Of a stretch of 29,800 nucleotides of DNA, positions 1 to 7,812 are shown one piece after another. Source of the stretch: an uncultured Porphyromonadaceae bacterium. Lineage in GTDB: Bacteria > Bacteroidota > Bacteroidia > Bacteroidales > Muribaculaceae. Every line of letters starts with the position of its first letter. Positions within the stretch are counted from its first letter, which is position 1. The notes under the pieces are model-generated. The model saw only the letters and a program-made list of their open reading frames with translations. It did not search any database and was not told where the DNA came from. A program made the position numbers and the translations under genes. The DNA lies in contig URLF01000027.1 in the NCBI GenBank assembly GCA_900548705.1, positions 1-29,800 on the forward strand. Direction: 5' to 3'.

Positions 1-36
1 AGACATATGTTTTTTGTTTAGGTGTTCCAAATTTAA

Positions 37-70
37 ACAAAAATAGCACCTTGAAAGATGCTATTTTTGT
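37..70. terminator. Hairpin downstream of fabH, probable bidirectional terminator
   Basis: A perfect 12-bp inverted repeat (37-48 with 59-70, 10-nt loop) lies 36 bases past the fabH stop. The stem is AT-rich, with its A and T runs at the base, and T-rich sequence follows on the plus side (71-86). Because the stem is palindromic it could stop transcription from either side. The role is inferred from position and shape. Confidence 0.6.
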
Positions 71-105
71 GAAAATTTTTCTTTTTGAAGAGGGAAAAGA
101 TGGAA

Positions 106-1086
106 TCAGATGCCCCATATGAGATACATCGAGCCCCAGGTGAAGCCTGCGCCAAAGGCGGTCAGGATCATCTTGTCACCCTTTTTGAGCTGTCCCTTGA
201 ACTCGTCGAGACACAAGGGAATCGAGGCAGCGGAGGTGTTGCCGTAGTGCTGGATATTTACCAGAACCTTTTCCGAGGGTATGTTGGCGCGAGAGCCGAC
301 AGCCTCGATGATGCGCATATTGGCCTGGTGAGGCACCAGATAGTCGAGGGTCTCGGCTGTCAGGCCATTGCGGTTCATGACATCGATGGTGGCGGTGTAC
401 ATGTCGGTGACAGCGTTTTTGTAGACGTTGCGACCGTCCTGGAAGAGGAAGTGGCGTCCGGCATCGAGAGTTGCCTGTGTGGTAGGCTCGGCGGAACCGC
501 CACCCCACATCACCAGGTGCTCCAGTCCGTTGCCGTCGACATGGAAGACGGCGTCAATAACGCCCACATTCTCTTCTGTGGGCTCTACGAGCACACATGC
601 GGCTCCATCTCCGAAGAGAGGACAGGTGGCGCGGTCTTGATAGTTGACCATCGAGGACATTTTCTCGGCGGCAACGACAATCACTTTTTTGCGCAGTCCG
701 CTTTTCACATAGGCGGCTGCATCCTCCAAGGCCACGATGAAGCCGGCGCATGCGGCCTGTATATCATATCCATATGCGTTTTTCAGGCCGGTGCCTTTAC
801 AGATTATAGATGCTGTGGAGGGGAAACGGTAATCGGGATTGGATGTGGCGCAAATCAGGAGTTCCACATCTTCGGGGTTTGTGCCGGTTTCGGCGAGCAG
901 TTTCTCGACAGCCTTGATGCCGAGGAAGGAGGAGCCTTCCGGAGTCTTGAGGATACGGCGCTCCTTGATACCCACGCGGGTGGTGATCCACTCGTCGTTG
1001 GTGTCGACCATCTTCGACAGCATCTCGTTATCGAGAATGTCGTCGGGAACGTATGAGGCTATCCCTGTTATAGTCGCGTTGAGCAT
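106..1086 (-). CDS. fabH: Beta-ketoacyl-ACP synthase III (FabH)
   Basis: Condenses acetyl-CoA (or a branched primer) with malonyl-ACP to start type II fatty acid synthesis in the cytoplasm. The 326-residue protein has the family's full length. The thiolase-fold catalytic triad is visible: Cys113 in IQAACAGF, His253 in VPHQANMRII and Asn283 in GNTSAASIP. The glycine-rich C-terminal strand (FGAGFTWGSMYLIW) is also intact. The ATG at 1084-1086 gives the standard N-terminus (MLNATITGIASYVP). It is the last gene of a DUF177-rpmF-fabH operon. This order is widely conserved, and plsX, which often sits between rpmF and fabH in other phyla, is absent here. Function is secure; primer preference cannot be read from the sequence. 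Confidence 0.97.
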   Translation of the reverse strand: MLNATITGIASYVPDDILDNEMLSKMVDTNDEWITTRVGIKERRILKTPEGSSFLGIKAVEKLLAETGTNPEDVELLICATSNPDYRFPSTASIICKGTGLKNAYGYDIQAACAGFIVALEDAAAYVKSGLRKKVIVVAAEKMSSMVNYQDRATCPLFGDGAACVLVEPTEENVGVIDAVFHVDGNGLEHLVMWGGGSAEPTTQATLDAGRHFLFQDGRNVYKNAVTDMYTATIDVMNRNGLTAETLDYLVPHQANMRIIEAVGSRANIPSEKVLVNIQHYGNTSAASIPLCLDEFKGQLKKGDKMILTAFGAGFTWGSMYLIWGI

Positions 1087-1151
1087 AGTCAGGTGGGAGT
1101 AGGGTTGATCAGTTATGGAAGACTGAAGGTAGAAAGGTATGTATATAAGTG

Positions 1152-1187
1152 TTGAAAGGCTGCCTTTTCAGGAGGCAGCCCTTTCAA
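1152..1187 (-). other. Hairpin between rpmF and fabH
   Basis: A 13-bp stem with one bulged C (1152-1164 with 1174-1187, loop 1165-1173) lies in the 151-bp gap between rpmF and fabH. No T run follows it on the minus strand, so it is not a classic intrinsic terminator. It may be an attenuator or an RNA-processing/stability element that sets fabH levels relative to rpmF. The structure is seen in the sequence; the role is inference. Confidence 0.45.
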
Positions 1188-1237
1188 AAAGAGCCGTTAC
1201 CGGATTGTCGAAGGTGACAGTCACCTCTACTCCGGAT

Positions 1238-1423
1238 TTAGACAACGGCGTCTTTTTCGATGGCGATTTTACCACGATAGTAGCCGCATTCGGGGCATAC
1301 GCAGTGGTAAACGTGCCAGGCACCACAGTTGGGGCAGATGGCCAGTGTGGGCATAGCGGCCTTGTCATGTGTACGGCGCTTTGCGGTGCGGGTCTTGGAT
1401 TGACGTCTTTTAGGATGTGCCAT
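1238..1423 (-). CDS. rpmF: 50S ribosomal protein L32
   Basis: Small zinc-ribbon protein of the large ribosomal subunit, 61 residues. The basic N-terminus (MAHPKRRQSKTRTAKRRTHD) is typical of L32. A four-cysteine zinc ribbon is present, with CPNC at 30-33 and CPEC at 43-46. It sits between the DUF177 gene and fabH, the canonical yceD-rpmF-fab linkage. The ATG at 1421-1423 gives the expected first residues. No stop or frameshift is seen. The four-cysteine form is normally the zinc-replete version of L32. Confidence 0.97.
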   Translation of the reverse strand: MAHPKRRQSKTRTAKRRTHDKAAMPTLAICPNCGAWHVYHCVCPECGYYRGKIAIEKDAVV

Positions 1424-1563
1424 TTTCTTTTATCGTTTTATTTTTTTTCTTGTCGTTGATATGTGACTCGTGGCGCGGTTCCGGAATCAGCCTTTGCGAG
1501 GCGGGAGAAGACCGGGGTAATCCGGGCGTTGTGTCGGTTGGTCCGCGGACGGCGGAGAATGGC

Positions 1564-2157
1564 CTATTCTCCGGAGCCGAGGTTTTTGAGAGCGTCCCAG
1601 CGGGAATCGGTGGGGGGTTGGGATGAAGTGTCGTCCTGGCCCTCTCCGGCTTCCATTTCGTCGATAAGCTCATCTTCAAGGTCGGCATCCGGGTCGTCGG
1701 GGACATGGGTGCGGTGCTTCTTGAGCAGCGAACTCATCGCGCGGTTGCATTTTCCCAGGGGATGGACATGCTTGATGGGAATGGCGAGCGAGACGGTGTC
1801 GTAAATCATGTAGGCGACGTTGAGATAGTTGTCGCTTTCAGGAATTTCGATGAACTCGTCTGAGTCCTCCTTGTAGGAGTCGCCGTATTTCACAGTCACA
1901 TGGTAAGCGGTATCAATCGGCAGCTCGAGGTCGTCGAGGCAACGGTCGCAGGCCACTGTCACATTCCCCTCGCAGGCAAAGGTCAGGTCATAGACTCCGT
2001 TGCGGTATGTGACCGTCAGGTCCACGGCCACATTGGCGTTGCGGATGTCGGTGCTGTCCATATTTTTGAAGAACTCCTTGCCGAGGTCGTAATGGAACTC
2101 ATGGGTTCCTTCGGGGAGCATCTTCAAGGGAAGCTTAAATTCGCTGAACTTTCCCAC
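1564..2157 (-). CDS. DUF177 / YceD-family protein (23S rRNA accumulation)
   Basis: YceD/DUF177 proteins are cytoplasmic and are linked to 23S rRNA accumulation and large-subunit assembly in bacteria and plastids (family knowledge). The 197-residue protein has the hallmark cysteines C62, C70 and C73 (FACEG..VACDRCL) and a downstream GKCNR motif (C137). It also has an acidic linker at about 151-175 and the terminal RWDALKNL signature. The start is GTG at 2155-2157 (MGKFSEFKLPLK); no ATG lies close upstream. It is the first gene of the operon with rpmF and fabH, and a TACCTTTG -7 element lies about 100 bases upstream. The family call is strong; the biochemical activity is unknown. Confidence 0.9.
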   Translation of the reverse strand: MGKFSEFKLPLKMLPEGTHEFHYDLGKEFFKNMDSTDIRNANVAVDLTVTYRNGVYDLTFACEGNVTVACDRCLDDLELPIDTAYHVTVKYGDSYKEDSDEFIEIPESDNYLNVAYMIYDTVSLAIPIKHVHPLGKCNRAMSSLLKKHRTHVPDDPDADLEDELIDEMEAGEGQDDTSSQPPTDSRWDALKNLGSGE

Positions 2158-2254
2158 TTATAAGGATGATTATGATGTGAATATCAAGCGTTTCCAAACG
2201 TTGCCAACCGGCAGGTGTCGCCACCCGCAAGCTGAACAGCCCGGAAAAACTGTG

Positions 2255-2286
2255 CAAAGGTAGCTATTTTCTTTGTTATTCCCAAT
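2255..2286 (-). promoter_or_regulatory. Bacteroidetes-type promoter for the DUF177-rpmF-fabH operon
   Basis: On the minus strand a TACCTTTG -7 box (2255-2262) fits the TAnnTTTG consensus. A weak -33 element, ATTG instead of TTTG, lies 20 bp further upstream (2283-2286). The predicted leader to the GTG start at 2157 is about 90 nt. Confidence 0.5.
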
Positions 2287-2312
2287 ATTTGGGACTGATT
2301 TTTTTATATGGG

Positions 2313-2388
2313 GATTGACAGCGGCACGGCCTGTTTCCCGCTGTCGGTCAACGCGACCACCCCGGAGCGGTGATTTCCTCCGGGGTGG
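2313..2388. terminator. Tandem GC-rich hairpins after the DUF349 gene
   Basis: Two stem-loops lie downstream of the DUF349 gene stop. The first met on the minus strand is an 11-bp perfect stem (2357-2367 with 2378-2388). The second is an 8-bp stem reading GACAGCGG/CCGCTGTC at about 2317-2346. Neither has a strong T run on the minus strand. They may act together as a terminator or as a 3'-end stabilising structure. Confidence 0.45.
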
Positions 2389-2428
2389 CTGGTTTTCTGT
2401 CGTTTGCCGCCGTCGGGCGGCTCAGGGA

Positions 2429-4429
2429 TTACTTGGAGAGTTTGGAATCGATGAGCTTGATTTTCTCCTCGATGGAGGCAAGGTCATCCTTGATGCGCTG
2501 GATGCGGCGCTCCATCTCGCGTACCATCGAGTCGCCTGACTTGCTCTTGGAGGAGAGGAAGCCGAGGTTGTTCTCGTAGGTTTTCAGCTCATTGCGCTTG
2601 ATTTCGAATGCGCGGAGGATGCGCTCGCGTTCGCGGTAAAGTTTCTGCTCATCGGTGCCCATCTCGTTGATGACATCCTCGAAGCGTGAACGGCCTCCCC
2701 GGTCGCGACCCAGACGGTTGTAAAGGGCATCGCAGGCGGCGCGGTATTCGTCATAGAGCTTGTCTTTCTCGCGCATGGGGACATGGCCGATGGTCTGCCA
2801 TTTTGCCTGAAGTTCCTTGACTTTGGGCATCATCTCGGCACGGTTTGCATCGAGAGGTATCTCCTTGAGGGCGGCGATGATTTCGCGCTTGGCCTTGAGG
2901 TTGACCTGCTCGGCGGCGCGGCTTTCGCTGAGGTTTGCCTTGCGGCTTTCGAAGAAAGCGTCGCAGGCAGCCTGGAAGCGGTGCCAGATGTTGTCGGAAT
3001 GTTTCTTGGGGACGGTGCCGATGGTCTTCCACTCCTTCTGGAGGCGTACCAGTTCGTCGGCGGTCTTCTTCCAGTCGGTGGAGTCCTTGAGGGCTTCTGC
3101 CTTTTCGCAGAGGGCGGTCTTTTTGGCGAGGTTCGCGGCCAGTTCCTCCTTCATCTCGCGGTAATGCTCGGCCTTGAGGGTGAAGAACTTGTCGCATACC
3201 GAGCGGAAGCGGGTGAAGAGGGCGTTGTTGGCCTTGCGAGAGGCGAAGCCGAGTTTTTTCCAGTCCTCCTGGGCGGCGAGAATCTGCTTGGTCATCTCGT
3301 CCCATGCGGAGTAAGTTTTGAGGGAAGAGAAGTCGAGGGCTTCGACACGTTCGCATATCTCGGTCTTGGCCTTCTCATTCTCCAGCTCGCGGGCCTTGCG
3401 CTCTTCGAAGAAGCCCTGATATTTCTTGTTGACGAGGGTGGAGGCATCCTTGAAACGGGCCCAGATCTCCTCGCGCACCTCCTTGGCCACGGGGCCGGTC
3501 TGACGCCACTCGTCGTGGAGGTTCTGAAGGCGTTTGAATGCCAGGACGATATCTTCCTCGTCGTTGAGTTTCTCGGCTTCTTCGCAGAGGAGGGTCTTCA
3601 GTTCGAGATTCTTGCGGAAGTCGTAGTCGCGCAGGTCCTTGTTGACTTTGAGCTGGTCGTAGAACTGCTCCACGGCTGCCTGGTAGTTCTTCCACAGGTC
3701 TGTTGCTTCGGTGGCGGGCACCTCGCCGATTTCCTTGAACTCGGCCTGGATTTCCTTCACGCGGGGGAAGGCGCGGTTCACATTGTCGGTGTCGGCCGAT
3801 ATGGTGTTGAGCTCCTCAATGAGGGCGAGTTTGCGTGTGAGGTTCTTGTTACGCTCCTCCTCCTCGGCGGCAGCCAGGGCGGCTTTACGCTCGCGGACGG
3901 TGTTCATCATCGTCTTGAACTCCTCCTCGGTGGGATCGAGTGAGGGGAGGAAGCTTTCGGCATCTTTCCCTTCGGCAAGATGTGCGGCCAGCTCTGCCTC
4001 CTGTTCAAGTTTGCGGATGGCATAGAAACGCTGTTTCAGGTGGGCGATTTCCTCGCGGGAGATTTCGACAGTCTCATCCACGGCCAGCTTGGTGAGCCGG
4101 GCCATGATGTCCTCCTTGGTCTTGATGTCCTCTTCAGGCTGCCTTGCGGGAGCCTCGGCTGATGTTGTTTCACCCCCGTCGGCGGGGACTTCGGCTTCTT
4201 CCGCCTCCACGGCTGCCACGGTGTGGGCGGCTTGGAAGGCCTTGTCGGCCAGGGCGGCCTCCTCGGCTTCGACATTGAACTGGGCTTTGTCTGCGGCGGC
4301 AGCTTGCGCTTCGGCGAGGTTGAGACCTGCGTCGGCGATGGATTGAGATTCAAGGGACTCCACGGGGGAGGCGGGGGTGGTGGAAACCTCGGGCTTGGTT
4401 GCCTCGGGGTTAAGATCACGCGTTTCCAT
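2429..4429 (-). CDS. DUF349 repeat protein
   Basis: A 666-residue, highly charged, mostly helical protein with no signal peptide, so probably cytoplasmic. An acidic, Ala/Glu-rich low-complexity N-terminus (1-110) is followed by five DUF349 repeats, at roughly 200-264, 275-345, 355-425, 435-500 and 510-575. Each repeat carries a W/L-x-x-F/Y core such as LWKNYQAAV, IWARFKDAS, LFTRFRSVC, IWHRFQAAC and LYDEYRAAC. A C-terminal coiled coil follows at about 595-665. I place the start at the ATG at 4427-4429 (METRDLNPEA), because the reading frame upstream to 4501 encodes unlikely sequence and a -7 box lies at 4543-4550. DUF349 is common in Bacteroidales but its molecular role is not established. The gene appears monocistronic. 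Confidence 0.9.
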   Translation of the reverse strand: METRDLNPEATKPEVSTTPASPVESLESQSIADAGLNLAEAQAAAADKAQFNVEAEEAALADKAFQAAHTVAAVEAEEAEVPADGGETTSAEAPARQPEEDIKTKEDIMARLTKLAVDETVEISREEIAHLKQRFYAIRKLEQEAELAAHLAEGKDAESFLPSLDPTEEEFKTMMNTVRERKAALAAAEEEERNKNLTRKLALIEELNTISADTDNVNRAFPRVKEIQAEFKEIGEVPATEATDLWKNYQAAVEQFYDQLKVNKDLRDYDFRKNLELKTLLCEEAEKLNDEEDIVLAFKRLQNLHDEWRQTGPVAKEVREEIWARFKDASTLVNKKYQGFFEERKARELENEKAKTEICERVEALDFSSLKTYSAWDEMTKQILAAQEDWKKLGFASRKANNALFTRFRSVCDKFFTLKAEHYREMKEELAANLAKKTALCEKAEALKDSTDWKKTADELVRLQKEWKTIGTVPKKHSDNIWHRFQAACDAFFESRKANLSESRAAEQVNLKAKREIIAALKEIPLDANRAEMMPKVKELQAKWQTIGHVPMREKDKLYDEYRAACDALYNRLGRDRGGRSRFEDVINEMGTDEQKLYRERERILRAFEIKRNELKTYENNLGFLSSKSKSGDSMVREMERRIQRIKDDLASIEEKIKLIDSKLSK

Positions 4430-4542
4430 AAAAAATAGAATGATTAGAAATGAGGGGCACAGGACAACCGGACGCGTTGGCTCAGGTTGCCCATATAACA
4501 CACTTACAGGGTGTGACTTCCCGATTTGGGGGAATCACGCGT

Positions 4543-4550
4543 CAAATATA
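4543..4550 (-). promoter_or_regulatory. Candidate -7 box for the DUF349 gene
   Basis: The minus strand reads TATATTTG, matching TAnnTTTG, about 115 bases upstream of the METRD start. No TTTG is found at the expected -33 spacing, so the promoter call rests on the -7 box alone. Confidence 0.35.
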
Positions 4551-4666
4551 GCAACAATTTTTCACATTGCGCTCCTTTTCCTGAAATTTTTTCACAAAAG
4601 CCTCAGTCCTCCCCCTTTGCCTGATGTAAAAAGAGGTATATGAACGGTAAAACCGGGAAAAATGTT

Positions 4667-4674
4667 TAACTTTG
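4667..4674 (+). promoter_or_regulatory. -7 box upstream of vsr
   Basis: TAACTTTG on the plus strand matches the Bacteroidetes -7 consensus and lies 22 bases before the vsr ATG, predicting a very short leader. A matching -33 TTTG at the usual spacing is not seen. Confidence 0.45.
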
Positions 4675-4696
4675 AGGACTCGGTATCAGAGACGCT

Positions 4697-5284
4697 ATGG
4701 ATATCTGGAGCAAAGAGAAACGGTCAGAGGTGATGGCGAAGATTCGCGGGCGAGACACCAAGCCCGAAATCATTGTCAGGCGTTACCTGTATGCCCGTGG
4801 CTATCGTTTCCGTAAGAATGTGAAGGGATTGCCCGGCACTCCCGATATCGTCATGCGCAAATACCGGGTGGCGATTTTCATTCATGGCTGTTTCTGGCAT
4901 GGCCATGAGACGGATGGCCGCATCCCGGCCACCAACCGGGAGTTCTGGGAAGCAAAAATCAACCGCAACAAGGAGCGTGACCGCCGCGACAAAGAGAGGT
5001 TGCTGGCCATGGGGTGGTCGGTCATAACGATTTGGGAATGTCAGCTAAAACCGGCCGTAAGGCAACGCACACTCGCGGGGCTGGAGTATTACCTTAACCA
5101 TAACTTCCTGCGCATCCAGCGTATGAAACCATCGCCGAAACCATACAATATGCCCGGCATGGAGCCTGAGGAATCGCTTCTTGCTGCAGAACCGCAAACC
5201 GGGTATGATATGTCAGCGGGGACGGTAGATGAGGGTCATCGAACGGTCGGGGTCGATGATATCGCGGGCTGCCTCCCGGAGTGA
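4697..5284 (+). CDS. vsr: Very short patch repair (Vsr) DNA mismatch endonuclease
   Basis: Vsr nicks DNA 5' of T:G mismatches produced when 5-methylcytosine deaminates. Residues 1-135 align by eye with the E. coli enzyme: GRDTKPE (18-24), LPGTPDIV with catalytic-type Asp50, FIHGCFWHGH (61-70), EFW (82-84), NKERDRRD (91-98) and WEC (113-115). Equivalents of three E. coli zinc ligands are present (C65, H70, C115), but the segment ETDGRIPAT lacks the cysteine matching C73. About 50 extra residues follow the usual family length, and the last 24 codons overlap the convergent M16 gene. No cytosine methyltransferase is next to it, so it is an orphan here. It is the only plus-strand protein gene in the window. 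Family call strong; activity is uncertain because of the altered zinc site. Confidence 0.92.
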   Translation: MDIWSKEKRSEVMAKIRGRDTKPEIIVRRYLYARGYRFRKNVKGLPGTPDIVMRKYRVAIFIHGCFWHGHETDGRIPATNREFWEAKINRNKERDRRDKERLLAMGWSVITIWECQLKPAVRQRTLAGLEYYLNHNFLRIQRMKPSPKPYNMPGMEPEESLLAAEPQTGYDMSAGTVDEGHRTVGVDDIAGCLPE

Positions 5285-6448
5285 GGCGGGGGTGACGGCG
5301 CGGTATCGGGGGAGGATATCCTCGATGTTCTCGCCGTGGATTTCAGCAAGGGCGAGGGACTGGGCTTTCTGCAACGGGTTCATCATTGAGAACACGCGGT
5401 CGCTCTCAAGCCGGTTGACACAACGTTTAAGTTCGGCGGGTGCCACCTCGGTATCCACCAGTTCTGCCAATTCCTTGTTGATTGCCTCAATGGTGGCTTT
5501 CTCCGCGTCAGCCCCCCTGTCAAGAAGCTTGGCATTGATAAGCAGCAGCCCGGGATGTTCGGTGCCGAGAATCGAGGCGTCCACGTCTGAGAAGTAGCGT
5601 CCCGGCATGAGCAACCTGCGGTAAAAGCGGGATGCCTGTCCGTTGGCGAGAATGTCTGAAATCAGGTCGGCCTTGACATAAGAGGGGGATTTGTAGCCAC
5701 CCATCTGATAGGCGATGGTGATGGCGGTCTGGGGCACATTGCCCGACGCTTCGACAAGACGCGGTGAGCGTGGCAGTTCAGGGTCGGGGAAGGTGCGCGG
5801 GGCAATCTCCCGGCGGGGAATCTCTCCATACCATTTCTCGGCAAGCCTCTGCAGCTTGTCGGGAGGGATGTTGCCGACAACTGACATCACGGCGTTGTTG
5901 GGGGCGTAATGGCTGTAAAACCATTGGCGCACATCATCCTGTGTGGTCTTCTCGATATCTTGGAAATCGCGTCCGATGACCGGCACTCCATAAGGATGGT
6001 CGGGATATGCCATCCCGAAAAGCAGATGCCCCATATCGCCGTATGGACGGTTGAGACATACCTCCTTGAACTCCTCCACCACTACCGAACGCTGCACTTC
6101 CAGGGCTTTGTCGGAGAATGCCAGCGACAGCATGCGGTCACTCTCAAGCCAGAGGGCGGTCTCGATGTTGTGGGCCGGGATTATGTCGTGGAAACAGGTG
6201 AAGTCGTTGGATGTCCAGGCGTTGGATGAACCTCCCGCCGCCTGGAGGGGGCCGTCGAAGTCGGGTATGTTGGCTGAGCCGCCGAACATCAGATGCTCAA
6301 ACAGATGGGCGAGGCCGGTATGGTCGGGCGACTCGTCGCGTCCTCCGACATCATACAGTGTGTTGACCACCGCCATCGAGGCGGTGGGATTGTAGCTGTG
6401 GACAACCCTCAGCCCGTTCGGCAGCGAGAAACGGAAAGTTTCAGCCAT
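5213..6448 (-). CDS. M16-family zinc metallopeptidase
   Basis: A pitrilysin/insulinase-family peptidase, 411 residues, of the single-chain two-domain size typical of bacterial M16B proteins. The inverted zinc motif HxxEH is present as HLFEH (48-52), and the third ligand region VVVEEFKEV (122-130) lies at the expected spacing, so the protein should be catalytically competent. The C-terminal half has the usual GP.ykgd-like dimer/processing half without a second zinc motif. No signal peptide is evident, so it is probably cytoplasmic. It is the last gene after the cyclophilin gene (34-bp gap), and its 3' end overlaps the antisense end of vsr by 72 bp. Substrate is unknown. Confidence 0.93.
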   Translation of the reverse strand: MAETFRFSLPNGLRVVHSYNPTASMAVVNTLYDVGGRDESPDHTGLAHLFEHLMFGGSANIPDFDGPLQAAGGSSNAWTSNDFTCFHDIIPAHNIETALWLESDRMLSLAFSDKALEVQRSVVVEEFKEVCLNRPYGDMGHLLFGMAYPDHPYGVPVIGRDFQDIEKTTQDDVRQWFYSHYAPNNAVMSVVGNIPPDKLQRLAEKWYGEIPRREIAPRTFPDPELPRSPRLVEASGNVPQTAITIAYQMGGYKSPSYVKADLISDILANGQASRFYRRLLMPGRYFSDVDASILGTEHPGLLLINAKLLDRGADAEKATIEAINKELAELVDTEVAPAELKRCVNRLESDRVFSMMNPLQKAQSLALAEIHGENIEDILPRYRAVTPASLREAARDIIDPDRSMTLIYRPR

Positions 6449-6482
6449 GCTTTTTCTCTTGTCGCTCTTTCCCGGGGAGGAG

Positions 6483-7370
6483 TTATTTCTTAACCACCTT
6501 CATTGAGATGATACGGATGTCGTCAAGCGGGCGGTCCTGGGAGTTGGTCTCGGACTTCTCGATTTTCTCAACCACGTCCATTCCGCTGACAACCTCGCCG
6601 AAGACGGTGTACTGGTTGTCGAGATGGGGGGTGCCGCCGACTGTCGAGTAAGCCTTCTTCTGCTCCTCGGTGAGAGCGGCCGGATTCTCGGCCGCTTTCT
6701 TCTCTGTGATGGCAACAAGTTCATCCTGAAGAGCCTGGAGCGAAGCGTGGTCGCGGTTCTTGCGCAGGGTGATGATTGAGTCGCGGTGTTCCTCGGCCAG
6801 TTTGTTGAAGATTTCCTGCTTCTGGGCCATCTGGAGCTGCTTCTCCATCTGGGCCAGCTGTTGCTCGTTGTAAGCCTTTCCGGTCACGATGTAGAACTGC
6901 GATCCGGAGGAACGGCGTTCGGGGTTCACCTGGTCCCCCTGACGGGCGGCGGCAAGTGCGCCACGGTGGTGGAAATGCTTGGGATATACGATTTCCGCCT
7001 CAAGGGTGTAGTCAGGGCCTCCGGCACCGAGACGGGCGTTGGCCGACGCGTTCTTCGACTCGGGATCGCCGGTCTGCACCATGAACTCATTTATCACACG
7101 GTGGAACAGCACCCCGTCGTAATATTTCTCCTTGACGAGTTTCAGGAAGTTGTCGCGATGGGCCGGAGTGTCGCCGAAAAGGCGTACACGGATGTCGCCG
7201 ACCGATGTCTTGATGTCGACCAGTGCGTCCCCCTTCTCCATGACTGGGGCTTCTGAGGTGAGTTGGGAGGTCATATTGACTTTTGATTTTGTTCTGGAAT
7301 AGGCGTATCCTCCCGCGATGGCCACTATCGCGGCAATCACCAGGAGGAGAGAGATACGTTTGCGGTTCAT
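6483..7370 (-). CDS. Cyclophilin-type peptidyl-prolyl isomerase with coiled-coil insert
   Basis: Catalyses cis-trans isomerisation of prolyl bonds, probably in the periplasm. Of 295 residues, 1-25 form a signal anchor or signal peptide (basic MNRKR, then hydrophobic to about 24). The cyclophilin fold starts at about 48, with FHRVI (89-93), FMVQTGD (96-102) and SGSQFYIV (155-162). A charged helical insert at about 166-247, rich in Q, K and E, splits the fold before the closing strands (YTVFGEVVSGMDVVEKI, 254-270). The ATG at 7368-7370 is 5 bp after the stop of the upstream hypothetical gene, so the two are probably co-transcribed with the M16 peptidase. Family call strong; the function of the insert is unknown. 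Confidence 0.93.
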   Translation of the reverse strand: MNRKRISLLLVIAAIVAIAGGYAYSRTKSKVNMTSQLTSEAPVMEKGDALVDIKTSVGDIRVRLFGDTPAHRDNFLKLVKEKYYDGVLFHRVINEFMVQTGDPESKNASANARLGAGGPDYTLEAEIVYPKHFHHRGALAAARQGDQVNPERRSSGSQFYIVTGKAYNEQQLAQMEKQLQMAQKQEIFNKLAEEHRDSIITLRKNRDHASLQALQDELVAITEKKAAENPAALTEEQKKAYSTVGGTPHLDNQYTVFGEVVSGMDVVEKIEKSETNSQDRPLDDIRIISMKVVKK

Positions 7371-7375
7371 TTTTG

Positions 7376-7753
7376 TCAGATGGCTGAGATGGGGAATAGT
7401 CGCTTGTAGATGCGGCGGAAATTGTCGTCGGTAGCGGAAAGCTCCTCGGAACGTTCGGCGTAGTCGGGGCCGTACATCTGTCGCAGCATATCGCCAAGGT
7501 AACGATGCTCGCGGTCCTTGTCGATGCCGGCCTTTATCAGCTTGTCGATATGGGGCGCAAAGGCTGTCGGGTCGATGGCGAAAAGATAGCGGGCGGCCGA
7601 GATGACGAATTGTCCCGTGAGGTCTACCCTCTCCATATTTTCAACAAGCCAGGGGAGTTCCGGTTCAACCGAGTCTATATGATTCGCGATATATTCGTAT
7701 GTGAGAAGTCCGTCAGGATCAGCGGAAAGCTTCTTTTTTGCATCTTCTTCCAT
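7376..7753 (-). CDS. Hypothetical helical protein upstream of the cyclophilin
   Basis: A 125-residue protein that I do not recognise beyond its likely occurrence in Bacteroidales. It is acidic at the N-terminus (MEEDAKKKLSADPDG), has no signal peptide or membrane segment, and appears mostly alpha-helical (VENMERVDLTGQFVISAARYLFAID, then HIDKLIKAGIDKDREHRYLGDML). The ATG at 7751-7753 is preceded by a TAACTTTG -7 box at 7813-7820. It lies 5 bp ahead of the cyclophilin gene and is probably the first gene of the three-gene operon. Codon use resembles its neighbours, so it is likely to be a real gene. No function is proposed. Confidence 0.8.
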   Translation of the reverse strand: MEEDAKKKLSADPDGLLTYEYIANHIDSVEPELPWLVENMERVDLTGQFVISAARYLFAIDPTAFAPHIDKLIKAGIDKDREHRYLGDMLRQMYGPDYAERSEELSATDDNFRRIYKRLFPISAI

Positions 7754-7812
7754 GGTCGGATGGATAAGGATTGGATTGAATGTGTGGAGGCAGATGAAAC
7801 AATTGCCTGCCG

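Noticed and set aside
85..1056. 323-codon open frame on the plus strand
   Set aside because: It is antisense to fabH, whose catalytic residues and length are fully conserved. The predicted protein has no recognisable features.
2783..3943. 386-codon open frame on the plus strand
   Set aside because: It lies entirely antisense to the DUF349 gene and has repetitive Leu/Glu/Gly composition produced by the opposite strand's codon bias.
4430..4501. 24-residue N-terminal extension of the DUF349 protein
   Set aside because: The downstream ATG gives the usual acidic N-terminus. The extension lies in the leader and contains unlikely sequence.
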